A stretch of 64,000 nt of DNA from Phycisphaerales bacterium (GTDB lineage: Bacteria; Planctomycetota; Phycisphaerae; Phycisphaerales; SM1A02). Both the position numbers and the translations under genes were made by a program. The stretch is from NCBI GenBank assembly GCA_029246705.1, contig JAQWMQ010000015.1, positions 1 through 64,000 on the forward strand. The letters are read 5' to 3'. Shown here piece by piece: positions 8,067 to 16,954 of the stretch (within the stretch, counting starts at the first letter, position 1; each line of letters begins with the position of its first letter). A model generated the notes under the pieces. The model ran no database searches and was not told where the DNA came from. It saw only the letters and a list, made by a program, of their open reading frames with translations.

Positions 8067-8966
8067 TCAGTCACCCTTCCGGGCGATGGCACGCATGCCG
8101 GGCTTGACGGCGCCGCGAGCGGCAGCATCCTCGAGTTCGACCACGCCGGTGGCGCGATTGACGTCGGTCTCGATGATCCGCAGGTTGCCGATGAACTGAC
8201 TGCCATCGGTGATGGTGAGGACCCAGCCGTCCTTGACGCCGTCACGGCTGCCGGCGTTGATTTCCGCCAGGGTGCCGTCGGCGCTGCGACGAACCGCGAT
8301 GATGGTCGAGGAGAGGTCGCGATCGGCGGGCACGCGTGCACCACCACTGGTGGCGCCGGCACGGGCTTCGGGCAGGTCGCCGACGAAGGCGACGTACTTG
8401 GCAACGGTGCCGAGGGCCTGGTCCTTGTCATCGGTGAGTCGGACGACTTCCTCCTGCAGCTTGCGGCGGGCGGCGTCGGCGACTTCGAGTTGGTTCTGGA
8501 CTTCGCTGAGTGCTTCGTCGAGTTCGATCGACTGACGCTCGGCGGCCATGGCGCGGACGCGAACGTCGCTGAGCTCGCCGACGAGCGCGTCAGTGAGATT
8601 GGCCTTGGCACGGTCGGTCTGGGCGAAGACATCGAGGCTGGCCTGGAGACTCGCGAGGAGTTCATCCTTGCCGGCGATGCTGGATTCGAGCTGTGCGACC
8701 ATGCGCTGGTCCGCGGTACGTGCCTGCTGCGTCTCGGCGACCTGCTGCTGCAGTTCACGAGCGCGCTGGCTGTGTGCGGCTTCACCGTTCTGGCGCGTGA
8801 CCAGTTCGGCTTCGTAGAGCGCCTTCTGGTCGTTGAGTTCAGACTGGAGATCGACGTTTCGCTGCTTGAGTGTGGTCGCACCCGTGGCATTGACTGCCAC
8901 CAGCGGGATCATGAGTACTGCAAGAAGAGATACGAGCACGATGAAGATCTTTGTAACGACGTTCAC
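8067..8966 (-). CDS. Membrane-anchored coiled-coil protein with MreC-like C-terminal domain
   Basis: The product has 299 residues from a GTG start at 8966, preceded by GAGGAA at good spacing. Residues 5-27 are a membrane anchor. Residues about 31-190 are low in Gly and Pro, rich in Gln, Glu, Ala and Leu, and form a long coiled coil. Residues about 205-299 are a compact beta-rich domain. That domain contains INAGSRDGVKDGWVLTITDG followed by SQFIGNLRIIE, which parallels MreC of this window (LNAGSRQGVLPGTVAVVDG, then DQLVGRIAD). The architecture anchor-coiled coil-beta domain is also that of MreC. With the mre cluster downstream, I infer an MreC-like envelope scaffold. I recognise no named family. 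Confidence 0.8.
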   Translation of the reverse strand: MNVVTKIFIVLVSLLAVLMIPLVAVNATGATTLKQRNVDLQSELNDQKALYEAELVTRQNGEAAHSQRARELQQQVAETQQARTADQRMVAQLESSIAGKDELLASLQASLDVFAQTDRAKANLTDALVGELSDVRVRAMAAERQSIELDEALSEVQNQLEVADAARRKLQEEVVRLTDDKDQALGTVAKYVAFVGDLPEARAGATSGGARVPADRDLSSTIIAVRRSADGTLAEINAGSRDGVKDGWVLTITDGSQFIGNLRIIETDVNRATGVVELEDAAARGAVKPGMRAIARKGD

Positions 8967-9169
8967 TGTCTGTTTCCTCGCCCGAAGGGTTTGGGGTTCA
9001 ATTCTGGTTCTCTGCGTCTTCCCGAATCACGCATCGGGAATGTTCTGACGACGAGTCCGATTGTCCCCGCCATGGGTTGGGGACGATTCCCTGCGACCAA
9101 CCCATCCATGGATCGGACCAAGCAGAGGCCCCTGTAGGACTGATTTGTACCTAACAGAGGCAGTTGATG

Positions 9170-10396
9170 TCAATGAACAGAGGCCGTTGCCGTCCGTTCA
9201 TCCACCCCCAGCTTGAGGGTGGAACCCGCCGCCGCGACACGCACGATCGGGTCAGGATCCCTCATGAGGTCCGAAAGAAGCGCCCGAGCGGTTGCATCAT
9301 TCACCTCACCAAGGAGAGAAGCGACCTGGGCACGAATCTCGGATCGAGGGTTTTCGATGTATTCATTGGCCAGACGGATCAGTGGAGCTGGTTCTCGGGC
9401 GCCCAGGACCGCGATCGCCTCGGCAGCGGCCAGACGGATCTCTGGGGGCCTGGATTCACGCATGGGGGCCTCGACGAGCCGGACCAGCATCTGGCGAGCC
9501 CCCTCGTCGTGCAGCTGCCTGACCAGTTGAATCGCGAGTGCGGTCAGTTCCGCCTGCTCCGTCGGGGCGAAGAGTGCCGCTCGGATGGGCTCGATCTCGC
9601 GTTCGTCCCCGAGACGAACCAGGGCCGCAGCGCCCTGGAGGTCGACCAGGCGCACCCGCACCGGATCAACGAGGCCAAGACCATCCCCGAGCCCGGAACG
9701 GATCAGGGGGATCGCACTGGCTTCTCCGAGCAGGCCAAGGACCACGTAGGCATTGGCGCGAACCTCGGGGTTGCTCGAGGCGACCATCTCGGCAAGTGGG
9801 GTCGGATTGACCGTGTCCCCGCAAGCGGACAATGCGTAGATCGCCGCCGCCCGGACCGAGTCGGAAGGATCCTCGAGCATGGTCTCGATCAGGGGGCCGA
9901 CATCGCAGAGCTTTTCTCGACCGACCAGCATGGTCGCGACGAATCGAACACCACGGTTCTCGTCGTTGAGACTGGCCATCACCATCGCTTCGAGCGCCTT
10001 GCGGTCGTAGCTGATCGCCTCGAGCGCATTGGCTCGAAGCAGCGGCCAGTCGGTGCGCGCGGCAGCCCGAAGGATCTCGATCGCCTCGACTTCAGGTGGC
10101 TGAGACGGCGGCGGCGGGATTCTCGAGGGGTTCTCCTCCCGGACGCGCGGACGGTCGTTGATCGGACGCACGGTCGTGGCGGGTTGCTCGGCGGCCCGAA
10201 CCAGCACCGGCTCGGTGGGATCCTCGGTGGTCTCGACGGCAGCGCTCTTCTTGATGGGAACCGCCCGAGAAGATCGCTCGGTGTGGGTGCCCAGCGAACA
10301 GCCGACTGCGGCCAGGGTCACCACCAGGAGTGCTGGCACCCATGGGAGCGGACTGGCGGAAGACTCTGGATCACGATGGATTCGGTTGAGCGACAT
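9170..10396 (-). CDS. HEAT-repeat lipoprotein
   Basis: The product has 408 residues from ATG 10396, with AAGGAGG 9 nt upstream; an in-frame TTG one codon earlier is also possible. The N-terminus has a hydrophobic stretch ending LAAVGC, a plausible lipoprotein cleavage site, then a low-complexity Pro-rich linker to about residue 100. The rest is a series of about eight HEAT-like helical repeats (RANALEAISYD, RFVATMLVG, RAAAIYALSACGD, RANAYVVLGLLGEASAIPLI, RLAAAEAIAVLG, RAQVASLLGEVND, RVAAAGSTLKLG). Such repeats serve as protein-binding scaffolds. Its start overlaps the lnt stop by one base (TGATG), fitting a substrate of the lipoprotein acylation enzyme encoded just upstream. Partner unknown. 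Confidence 0.85.
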   Translation of the reverse strand: MSLNRIHRDPESSASPLPWVPALLVVTLAAVGCSLGTHTERSSRAVPIKKSAAVETTEDPTEPVLVRAAEQPATTVRPINDRPRVREENPSRIPPPPSQPPEVEAIEILRAAARTDWPLLRANALEAISYDRKALEAMVMASLNDENRGVRFVATMLVGREKLCDVGPLIETMLEDPSDSVRAAAIYALSACGDTVNPTPLAEMVASSNPEVRANAYVVLGLLGEASAIPLIRSGLGDGLGLVDPVRVRLVDLQGAAALVRLGDEREIEPIRAALFAPTEQAELTALAIQLVRQLHDEGARQMLVRLVEAPMRESRPPEIRLAAAEAIAVLGAREPAPLIRLANEYIENPRSEIRAQVASLLGEVNDATARALLSDLMRDPDPIVRVAAAGSTLKLGVDERTATASVH

Positions 10397-12084
10397 CAAG
10401 CGGCACCTCCTTGTGCTGGTATGTCAGACGGCACGCTTCCAGCATGCTGGCGTCTCCGACTTGTCCATTCGACCACGAGAGCCATGCCCATGGCAAGCCC
10501 GCACAGGAAACCGAAGGTTTCCCCGAGCCTGGCAAAGGCGGTCGGTGCGCTTCTGGAGACCCCCACTTCGACCAGTCGCGTTCCAGTGGTGCGGGGCCCC
10601 GAGGGCACCCGATCGACGATCGCACCACTCGGGTCGACCACCAGGGAGTCCCCGGTATTCGCCACTCGGACCAGCCAGAGGTCGTTCTCGATCGCTCGCC
10701 AACGGGCGCAAAGCGTGTGCATGGCCCGCCCGGCGTCGCTGGTGCCGAACCAGCCGTCGTTGGAGATGTTGATCAGGAGATTTGCCGCCCGTGCCCCTTC
10801 GGACCAGACCATGCCACGGACGACCTCGGGCATGGTGTCCTCGAAACAGATCGGCACCGCAAAGTGAACCGGAGGTTCATCAGCTTCCCGGGGCAGGGCC
10901 GGACGCACGCTGGTCGAGCCGGCATCGAGTTCGAACGCCATGCCCTCGGCACCGAAGGCCAGCAGCTGCGTCTCCAGCCAGGTCCAGTTGGAGATGTAGG
11001 GCATCGTCTCGCCGAAGGGCGTGAGAAAGACCTTGTCCACCCGCTCATGAGGTGCACCAGACGGGGTCACCAGGTAGGCGCTGTTGTACTCGCGGTCCCA
11101 TTCAGCCTCGCCGTCGTCGTTCACCCGCAGGTCGGGGTAGGAACCGGTGCCCACGAGAAACGGCACGTCGAGTTCATCCACCAGCTGTTCGATGGAGCGC
11201 GTGAAGATGTCGCCGTATTCGAAGCCGACCGATGGCAGCATCGTTTCCGGCCAGACCACCAGCTCCGGCGTGTCACCGGCTTGCCGGGCCGCAGCCACGC
11301 CGTCGATCGAGAGTTCCATGAACGAACGCACGTCACGTCGCTTGTCTTCCTCGCTCCAGCGGATCTTGTTGCTGGTGGTCAGGTTGGTCTGGACCATGAG
11401 GATCGACCGGCTTTCACCGAGCCCGACCTCTGATGCCGGCTGGAGCAGGACCAGGACACCACCGGCCAGGAGAACCAGCACCCCCGGAGCACAGCGCGCC
11501 ACCAGTCGGGTGCGGTTGCTGACGCAGAACAGCCCCAGGAGCAGCTCGGCGGCAAGGCCCGATGCGGCAAGCGCGATGACTGCGGGCACCGCGACCCCAC
11601 CAAGCATCGCCAGTCGGGCCAGCGGCGGACAGTCGATCAGCGGTTGCCCCCAGAGGTACCAGGGATAGCCGTTGAAGATCACGCTCCCTTTCAACCAATC
11701 GAAACCGACCAGGACCAGCGGAACGGCGACGGTCAGGGGCAGCCCGAGGGCTCCCCGGCAGAGCGCCCTCAGGCACAGTGCCTGCACGCTGCAGAGAACC
11801 GCGAGGTAGAGGCTGAAGGCGAGGTACCCCGGCAGGGTCACGTCCATCACCCAGGACTGGACCACCAGCCAGAGCACCAGTTGGGTCGCGAAGACCATGA
11901 CGAAGAGCGTGCGTGCCCGTGCCGCGAGACGACAGGCCAACGCGAGCGGGATCGGAGCCAGCAGCACCAGGCCCCACACGCCCCACGGGGGAAAGGCCGC
12001 GAAGAAGATCAGTGCCGACAGCGCTGCCAGGCCGAAGATCGGCAGCACACCGAGACCGGGCTTGGGTGGCGAGGGTGTCGTCAC
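10396..12084 (-). CDS. lnt: Apolipoprotein N-acyltransferase
   Basis: The 562-residue protein has about seven membrane segments in residues 12-215 followed by a nitrilase-fold catalytic domain (about 225-520). The Glu-Lys-Cys triad is visible: E280 in WPET, K351 in KVFLTPFGE and C413 in ICFED. The typical NISNDGWFG and ARWRAIENDLWLVRVANTG motifs follow. Lnt adds the third acyl chain to lipoproteins in the inner membrane, the last step of diderm lipoprotein maturation. It overlaps accD upstream by 4 nt and the HEAT lipoprotein gene downstream by one base. A hydrophilic C-terminal tail of about 20 residues is unremarkable. Confidence 0.95.
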   Translation of the reverse strand: MTTPSPPKPGLGVLPIFGLAALSALIFFAAFPPWGVWGLVLLAPIPLALACRLAARARTLFVMVFATQLVLWLVVQSWVMDVTLPGYLAFSLYLAVLCSVQALCLRALCRGALGLPLTVAVPLVLVGFDWLKGSVIFNGYPWYLWGQPLIDCPPLARLAMLGGVAVPAVIALAASGLAAELLLGLFCVSNRTRLVARCAPGVLVLLAGGVLVLLQPASEVGLGESRSILMVQTNLTTSNKIRWSEEDKRRDVRSFMELSIDGVAAARQAGDTPELVVWPETMLPSVGFEYGDIFTRSIEQLVDELDVPFLVGTGSYPDLRVNDDGEAEWDREYNSAYLVTPSGAPHERVDKVFLTPFGETMPYISNWTWLETQLLAFGAEGMAFELDAGSTSVRPALPREADEPPVHFAVPICFEDTMPEVVRGMVWSEGARAANLLINISNDGWFGTSDAGRAMHTLCARWRAIENDLWLVRVANTGDSLVVDPSGAIVDRVPSGPRTTGTRLVEVGVSRSAPTAFARLGETFGFLCGLAMGMALVVEWTSRRRQHAGSVPSDIPAQGGAA

Positions 12085-12968
12085 TTGCCTGCGTAGTCGA
12101 TCAGTCGACCGATCTCGTTTCGCAGCTCGTGTCGGTGGACGATTCGATCGATGAATCCGGACTTCAGCAGGAATTCCGAGGTCTGGAAGCCATCGGGAAG
12201 ATCCTGGCGGATCGTCTGCTTGATCACCCGCGGACCGGCGAAACCGATGATGGCGTGCGGTTCGGCGAGGATCACGTCGCCGAGCATCGCGAAACTCGCC
12301 GTGACCCCACCGAAGGTCGGGTCGGTGAGGACGGATATGAAGAGGCCGCCTTCATCATGAAAGCGCCCGAGTGCCGCTGAAGTCTTGGCCATCTGCATCA
12401 AGGAGAAACCGGACTCCTGCATGCGTGCGCCACCGGAACAGGAGATCACCACCAGTGGAAGGTCCCGATCGGCAGCGGCCTCGATGGCATCCGCGAGCTT
12501 CTCGCCGACGACCGACCCCATGGAGCCGCCCAGGAAGTTGAAGTCCATGACCGCGGCCACGACCTTTCGTCCCTTGATGAATCCGCTGCCGGTCTGCAGC
12601 CCGTCGTTCTCACCGCTTCGGGACTGGGCACCCTGGATGCGCTCGGTGTAGGGCTTCAAGTCGACGAAGTTGAGCGGATCCCGTGGGGCCATGTCCGAAT
12701 TGGTCGATTCGAAGGTGCCCGGATCCAGCAGTTGTTCCACGCGCTCGGGGCCACCGACGCGAAGGTGATGGTCGCACTTGGGACACACCCGCAGGTTGCT
12801 CTCGACGGCCTTGCGGAACACGGTCTCCCCGCACGCGGGGCATTTCATCCAGAGCCCTTCGGGAACGGCCTTCTTGGTCTGGGTCACCGTCTGGACGTCG
12901 TCCCAGGTTCGTGGCGTGGTCTTCTCGGCCAAGGGTGGTTCTCCGATTGCGGATCCTGCGAACGTCAT
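12081..12968 (-). CDS. accD: Acetyl-CoA carboxylase carboxyltransferase subunit beta
   Basis: The 295-residue protein has the N-terminal four-Cys zinc ribbon of AccD (C43, C46, C62, C65: CPACGE and CPKCDH) and the crotonase-fold carboxyltransferase domain with VISCSGGARMQE, PTFGGVTASFAMLGD and GFAGPRVIKQTI. AccD pairs with AccA to transfer carboxyl from biotin to acetyl-CoA, the committed step of fatty acid synthesis. No accA is in this window. The stop overlaps the lnt start by 4 nt (ATGA), so the two are probably translationally coupled. The N-terminal extension of about 35 residues before the zinc ribbon is slightly longer than usual, and no clear ribosome-binding site precedes ATG 12968. 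Confidence 0.96.
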   Translation of the reverse strand: MTFAGSAIGEPPLAEKTTPRTWDDVQTVTQTKKAVPEGLWMKCPACGETVFRKAVESNLRVCPKCDHHLRVGGPERVEQLLDPGTFESTNSDMAPRDPLNFVDLKPYTERIQGAQSRSGENDGLQTGSGFIKGRKVVAAVMDFNFLGGSMGSVVGEKLADAIEAAADRDLPLVVISCSGGARMQESGFSLMQMAKTSAALGRFHDEGGLFISVLTDPTFGGVTASFAMLGDVILAEPHAIIGFAGPRVIKQTIRQDLPDGFQTSEFLLKSGFIDRIVHRHELRNEIGRLIDYAGK

Positions 12969-13005
12969 GAAGATAGCGCACGGGGCGTCGACTTGGATGC
13001 AGAGT

Positions 13006-13623
13006 CTATTCCGAACCCAGTTTCGCGGCGCGAATCAGGATCGATTCCATCCCACCATCCGGCGCGGGGAAGTGCTCGATCCGGGCCGCGGCGGCCTCCA
13101 TCTCGTGGTATCGAGCACTGGGCAGATCGGTCAGCAGGAGCCTCATCACACCGATGACCAATGGGTGGGCGACGAAGGCGATCGAACGCGTACGCACCCG
13201 GGAGAGGGTGCGCTCGAGGGCGATGCCGGTGCGCTCGGCGAGTACGTTGAGGGGTTCGCCATCCGGAGGGTTCAAGGCAAGCGGGTTCTCTTCCCAGATC
13301 CGGGAACGGGTCGGGTACCGCTCGGTGGCCTCTGCCATGGTCAGGCCCTCCAGGAGCCCGAAGTTGGGTGGCTCGAGGCCGATCAGCTTGCGTCGACGTG
13401 CACCGGTATTGCGCGCCAGCAGGCGTGCAGTGGCCTTCGAGGCCTCATCGGTGGCATGCCGGATGACGTCGATCTCGGGCGGGTCCGTGAGGGCCTGGGA
13501 GAGAACCTCCACCCCATGGGAGGACAGAGGCAGGTCTGAACTGCCTCGAATGCGCCCTTGGAGTTCCCAATCTGTTTCGGCCGAGCGAATCAGGGTGATT
13601 CGCAGCGCACGCTCTTCGGACAC
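13006..13623 (-). CDS. Histidine phosphatase superfamily protein lacking the catalytic histidine
   Basis: The product has 205 residues from GTG 13623, chosen because GGGAG lies 8 nt upstream. It follows the phosphoglycerate-mutase-like fold: LIRSAETDWELQGRIRG (residues 11-27), the Pro-Leu-Ser segment (DLPLSSHG), FGLLEGLTMAEATERYP (about 88-104) and FVAHPLVIGVM (150-160). The family signature RHGE(T) reads R13-S14-A15-E16-T17, so the phospho-accepting His is Ser. The second catalytic His (H153) and the mid-protein Glu region remain. It is probably a pseudoenzyme or binds a phosphorylated ligand; classic phosphohistidine catalysis is unlikely. It lies 16 nt downstream of rpe and 37 nt before accD on the same strand. 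Confidence 0.85.
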   Translation of the reverse strand: MSEERALRITLIRSAETDWELQGRIRGSSDLPLSSHGVEVLSQALTDPPEIDVIRHATDEASKATARLLARNTGARRRKLIGLEPPNFGLLEGLTMAEATERYPTRSRIWEENPLALNPPDGEPLNVLAERTGIALERTLSRVRTRSIAFVAHPLVIGVMRLLLTDLPSARYHEMEAAAARIEHFPAPDGGMESILIRAAKLGSE

Positions 13624-13639
13624 GTTCAAGGCTCCCGGT

Positions 13640-14329
13640 TCAGGCCGTTCCACGAATCGCGGCGATGTCCGCCGCCTGGTCATTCGAACCGAACACGCTC
13701 GATCCCGAGACCAGCACGTCGTAGCCGGCCTCCAGGCAGGCAGGAGCGGTCTTCGGGGAGACGCCCCCGTCGGCCTCGATGCGGATGGTGTCTCCGAACT
13801 TCGCACGCAGGGCACGAACCTTCTCGAGCACCTCGGGGAGGAACGCCTGGCCGGAATAGCCCGGGTGGACGCTCATCACCAGGATGAGGTCGAACGCCTC
13901 GACGAAGGGCATGACCGCCTCGACCGGCGTTTCAGGGTTGAGTGCCAGTCCGGGGGAGGCGCCCAGCTCGCGAATGCTGGCGGCGATCGCCATCGGGTCA
14001 TCGACCACCTCGACGTGGACGGTCACATGGTCGGCACCGGCGTCGATGAACGACTGGATGAACTTCTCGGGTTCCTCGATCATCAGGTGGACGTCGAGGT
14101 AGACATCCGGGAAGTGCTTGCGAAGCGATGCACACGTCGCCGGCCCCATCGAGAGGTTGGGGACGAAGTGCCCGTCCATGATGTCGATGTGCAGCAGGTC
14201 CGCCCCACTGTCCAGGACAGCGCGACAATCATCAGCAAGACTTCCGAAGTCCGCTGACAGGATCGAAGGCGCCACCAGCGGCTTGCTCGGCGGCGCGGAA
14301 AGCAGGTTGGTCCATTCGGTGGTCTTCAT
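13640..14329 (-). CDS. rpe: Ribulose-phosphate 3-epimerase
   Basis: The product has 229 residues from ATG 14329, preceded by GGGAGG at about 7 nt. It is a TIM barrel with the family motifs VAPSILSADFGSLADD, LLHIDIMDGHFVPNLSMGP, DVHLMIEEPEKFI and VMSVHPGYSGQAFLPEVLEKV, then IEADGGVSPKTAP. Metal-binding His/Asp pairs of the family lie in HIDIMDGHF and DVHLM. It interconverts D-ribulose 5-phosphate and D-xylulose 5-phosphate in the pentose phosphate/Calvin pathways. It lies between the TlpA-like gene (terminator at 14355-14383 separates them) and the histidine-phosphatase relative. Confidence 0.97.
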   Translation of the reverse strand: MKTTEWTNLLSAPPSKPLVAPSILSADFGSLADDCRAVLDSGADLLHIDIMDGHFVPNLSMGPATCASLRKHFPDVYLDVHLMIEEPEKFIQSFIDAGADHVTVHVEVVDDPMAIAASIRELGASPGLALNPETPVEAVMPFVEAFDLILVMSVHPGYSGQAFLPEVLEKVRALRAKFGDTIRIEADGGVSPKTAPACLEAGYDVLVSGSSVFGSNDQAADIAAIRGTA

Positions 14330-14354
14330 GGGGTGCCTCCCGGGTTTGAATGAA

Positions 14355-14383
14355 ACACGGGAACGTCGGAGACGTTCCCGTGT
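14355..14383 (-). terminator. 13-bp hairpin terminator after the TlpA-like gene
   Basis: ACACGGGAACGTC (14355-14367) pairs perfectly with GACGTTCCCGTGT (14371-14383) around a 3-nt loop. On the minus strand it follows the stop codon of the thioredoxin gene (14415) and is followed by a weakly T-rich stretch (TTCATTC). It probably separates that gene from rpe. Confidence 0.75.
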
Positions 14384-14414
14384 GATGATACCGTTGTCGG
14401 AATGGCCCGACGGT

Positions 14415-15503
14415 TCAGCGACGTCCGCCGCCACGCGTGCCCTTGCCGCCACGCGACTTGGCCTGTTCGGCCTTGTACTTGTCGAGCACGCGCTTCATTT
14501 CGGGCTTGTAGTCCGCATCTGCGGCCATCCAGGCCTTGAACTGCTTGTCGACCGCGCCGTTGATGTCACCCTGGTGGTAGGACACCAGTGCGATGAGCTC
14601 GAGGACCTGGGGATCGCCTTCACCCTGAGCCATCGCGACCCTTGAAACCGCCTCGTTGGCGATCTCCATGTTCCCCTTGGGGACGTCGGGGTCGTTGATC
14701 ATGAGGATCACGATGTCGGTGAGGACGTCGGGCTTGTCGGCGTAGACGTTGATCTGCTGACGAAGGTAGGCATTGGCCATTTCCTGGTCGCCCTGGTCGT
14801 TCAGCATCAGCTTGTACTTCTGGATCATGACGTCGGAGAAGACCCAGGGGTCCAGCTCGAGGACCTTGTCCAGTTGGCGGTGCGCCTGGTTCCAGTCGCG
14901 CGTGGTGATCGAACGATCCGCACCGTCCAGCATGGGCTGCGCGCTCTTCATCAGTTCGGGGTCGTACTTGCCGCCCGAGCATTCGAGCAGGACCTTCTCG
15001 AACTCTTCGCTCATGGGATGACCGATGAAGGCGATCTTGCCGCTGGGTCCGACGATGAACGCGGTGGGAATGCCTCGAGCACCGGCGGCCTTCATGTAGG
15101 CCTTGTTGTAACCGCCCTTGGCATCGGCGATGACGGTGTAGCTCATGCCGTCACCCTTCTTCTTCACGAAGGCCGAGACCTTGGAGGCGCTCTCGTCGGA
15201 GATGCCCATGAACTGGACGCCACTGCGCTTGAGCTGCTTGCTGAGGTCGTTCAGGTGGGGAATCGACTTCAGGCACGGTCCGCACCAGGTCGCCCAGAAT
15301 TCAACGACATAGGTCTTGCCCTTCTCGAAGGACGAAGGAGGCGCTTTCCCCGAGACGAGTTTCGCACCTGAGAAGGTCGAGGCTGGTGCGGAGCTGCCGA
15401 CCTTGAGCTTCTCGCGCGCCTGGGCGCTGGTGGAGACGACGCCGAGCATCACGGTGATGGCGATGAGGCTGGCAAGATTTCGGACGTTCGGTTTGATGGT
15501 CAT
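14415..15503 (-). CDS. Secreted TlpA-family thioredoxin with helical C-terminal domain
   Basis: The product has 362 residues; ATG 15503 has AAGGAG upstream at suitable spacing. A signal peptide ends near residue 29 (TSAQA). Residues about 33-172 are a TlpA/ResA-type thioredoxin domain with the active site WCGPC (C74, C77) and the cis-Pro region RGIPTAFIVGPSG. Residues about 190-345 are helical and look like tetratricopeptide-type repeats (NQAHRQLDKVLELDP, ANAYLRQQINVYADKP). The tail is Arg/Gly/Lys-rich (SRGGKGTRGGGRR). TlpA proteins reduce disulfides outside the cytoplasm, often for cytochrome c maturation, and a ResB-CcsA pair occurs elsewhere in this window. The substrate is not evident. 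Confidence 0.88.
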   Translation of the reverse strand: MTIKPNVRNLASLIAITVMLGVVSTSAQAREKLKVGSSAPASTFSGAKLVSGKAPPSSFEKGKTYVVEFWATWCGPCLKSIPHLNDLSKQLKRSGVQFMGISDESASKVSAFVKKKGDGMSYTVIADAKGGYNKAYMKAAGARGIPTAFIVGPSGKIAFIGHPMSEEFEKVLLECSGGKYDPELMKSAQPMLDGADRSITTRDWNQAHRQLDKVLELDPWVFSDVMIQKYKLMLNDQGDQEMANAYLRQQINVYADKPDVLTDIVILMINDPDVPKGNMEIANEAVSRVAMAQGEGDPQVLELIALVSYHQGDINGAVDKQFKAWMAADADYKPEMKRVLDKYKAEQAKSRGGKGTRGGGRR

Positions 15504-15611
15504 CGAAGACTCCTTCGACCGTGAATCGACTGGGTGTGGACCCGATTAACATTCGGATCCATGGAGATCATACCTTCCAGCCCCCGGACTTTCAGCATCT
15601 GATTCTTCGAC

Positions 15612-16829
15612 TCAGCCCTGATCGAGGGGTTGCAACCCGATCAGATCCTCGCCCTCGAGCAGTTTGAGGCTGGCTCCCCCCCCTGTGGAGACATGGCTCA
15701 AACGATCGGTCACGCCCGCGAGCTCCACGGCCGAAGCGGTGTCACCACCACCCACCACGGTCACGCCACCATTGGACGTGCATGCGGCCATGGCGACGGC
15801 GACCTGTCGGCTCCCCACGTCGAAGGGGCGGGTCTCGAAGGCTCCAAGGGGGCCGTTCCAGACCACGACCTTGGCATGTCGGACCACGTCGGTGTAGCGC
15901 GCAGTGGTCATCGGCCCGATGTCCAGCCCCATCCAACCGTCGGGGATCTCCCCGTCGAAGACGCGGACCGGGCTCTCGTGGGAGAGTTCACGACCACAGA
16001 CGTGATCGACCGGCAGGACAAGATCGGTCGCACTGGAATCGACCAGGTGGATGATCTCCTCGGCCTCGGTGAGCTTGTCGTTCTCCACCAGGCTCGAACC
16101 GACGTTCTTGCCCCGGACCTTGAGGAGGGTGTAGGCCATCGCCCCTCCGACCAGGAGCGTGTCGACCTTGCCGATCAGGTTCTTCAAGGCACCGATCTTG
16201 TCGGAGACCTTCGCGCCACCGGTGATCGCCACGAAGGGACGAGCCGGTTCCTTGAGGGCCTCGCGGAGGAACGTCACTTCCTCGGCGACGAGTTCGCCTG
16301 CGACACACGGCTTCGGCTTCATGGCCATCGGCACCGCGTACATCGAGGCATGCGGTCGATGCGATGCACCGAAGGCGTTGTTGCAGTAGATGTCGCCCAT
16401 CGCGGCGAGCTTGTTGGCGAAGTCGGCATCACCCGAGGTCTCGCCGGCATGGAACCGCAGGTTCTCAAGCAGCATGACCTGGCCGTCGCCGAGTCCGTCC
16501 GCGGCCGCGATCGCCGCGGCGTCGACGCAGTCATCACTCGGGAAGAGCACCCCACCGGGGGCATCCGAGCCGAGCAGTCCCGAGAGGGTTCGTGCGATGG
16601 GTGCGAGGCAGAGGTGCGGTTCGTGACCGTTTCCGGCCGGGCGCCCGAGATGCGACATCAGGACCAGTCGACCGCCCGCTGCCAGCACGGACTTGATCGA
16701 TGGAAGTGCCGCCTTGATGCGAAAATCATCGGCTACCGTTCCGTCAGGAGCCATGGGCACGTTGAAATCAACTCGCATCAGGACCCGCTGGCCCTTCACA
16801 TCCATCTGATCGATCATCTTGAGTGACAT
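15612..16829 (-). CDS. pgk: Phosphoglycerate kinase
   Basis: The product has 405 residues from ATG 16829. It carries the PGK signatures RVLMRVDFNVPM near the N-terminus, LVLMSHLGRPAG, LLENLRFHAGE, GGAKVSDKIGALKNLI, VVWNGPLGAFE and the nucleotide-binding VVGGGDTASAVE ending in STGGGASLKLLEG. It makes ATP from 1,3-bisphosphoglycerate in glycolysis or uses ATP in the reverse direction. Length is normal. It is divergent from miaA across about 125 nt. Upstream in-frame sequence extends the open frame but has no family similarity, so the ATG at MSLKMIDQMDVKGQ is the credible start. Confidence 0.97.
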   Translation of the reverse strand: MSLKMIDQMDVKGQRVLMRVDFNVPMAPDGTVADDFRIKAALPSIKSVLAAGGRLVLMSHLGRPAGNGHEPHLCLAPIARTLSGLLGSDAPGGVLFPSDDCVDAAAIAAADGLGDGQVMLLENLRFHAGETSGDADFANKLAAMGDIYCNNAFGASHRPHASMYAVPMAMKPKPCVAGELVAEEVTFLREALKEPARPFVAITGGAKVSDKIGALKNLIGKVDTLLVGGAMAYTLLKVRGKNVGSSLVENDKLTEAEEIIHLVDSSATDLVLPVDHVCGRELSHESPVRVFDGEIPDGWMGLDIGPMTTARYTDVVRHAKVVVWNGPLGAFETRPFDVGSRQVAVAMAACTSNGGVTVVGGGDTASAVELAGVTDRLSHVSTGGGASLKLLEGEDLIGLQPLDQG

Positions 16830-16954
16830 CGCGCTGGGGGCTCCAAATTCGCTGCAGAGGCATGGCGATCCCGTGGTGATGACGATCACCACCGGGCATC
16901 GACCGGGCCCAGAATGATACACAGCACGGGCTGGACTAGGATCTTCGCACTCGA

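Noticed and set aside
9072-9105. ATGGGTTGG/CCAACCCAT inverted repeat upstream of the coiled-coil gene
   Set aside because: The loop is 16 nt, there is no T-tract and the stem is short; it may be chance.
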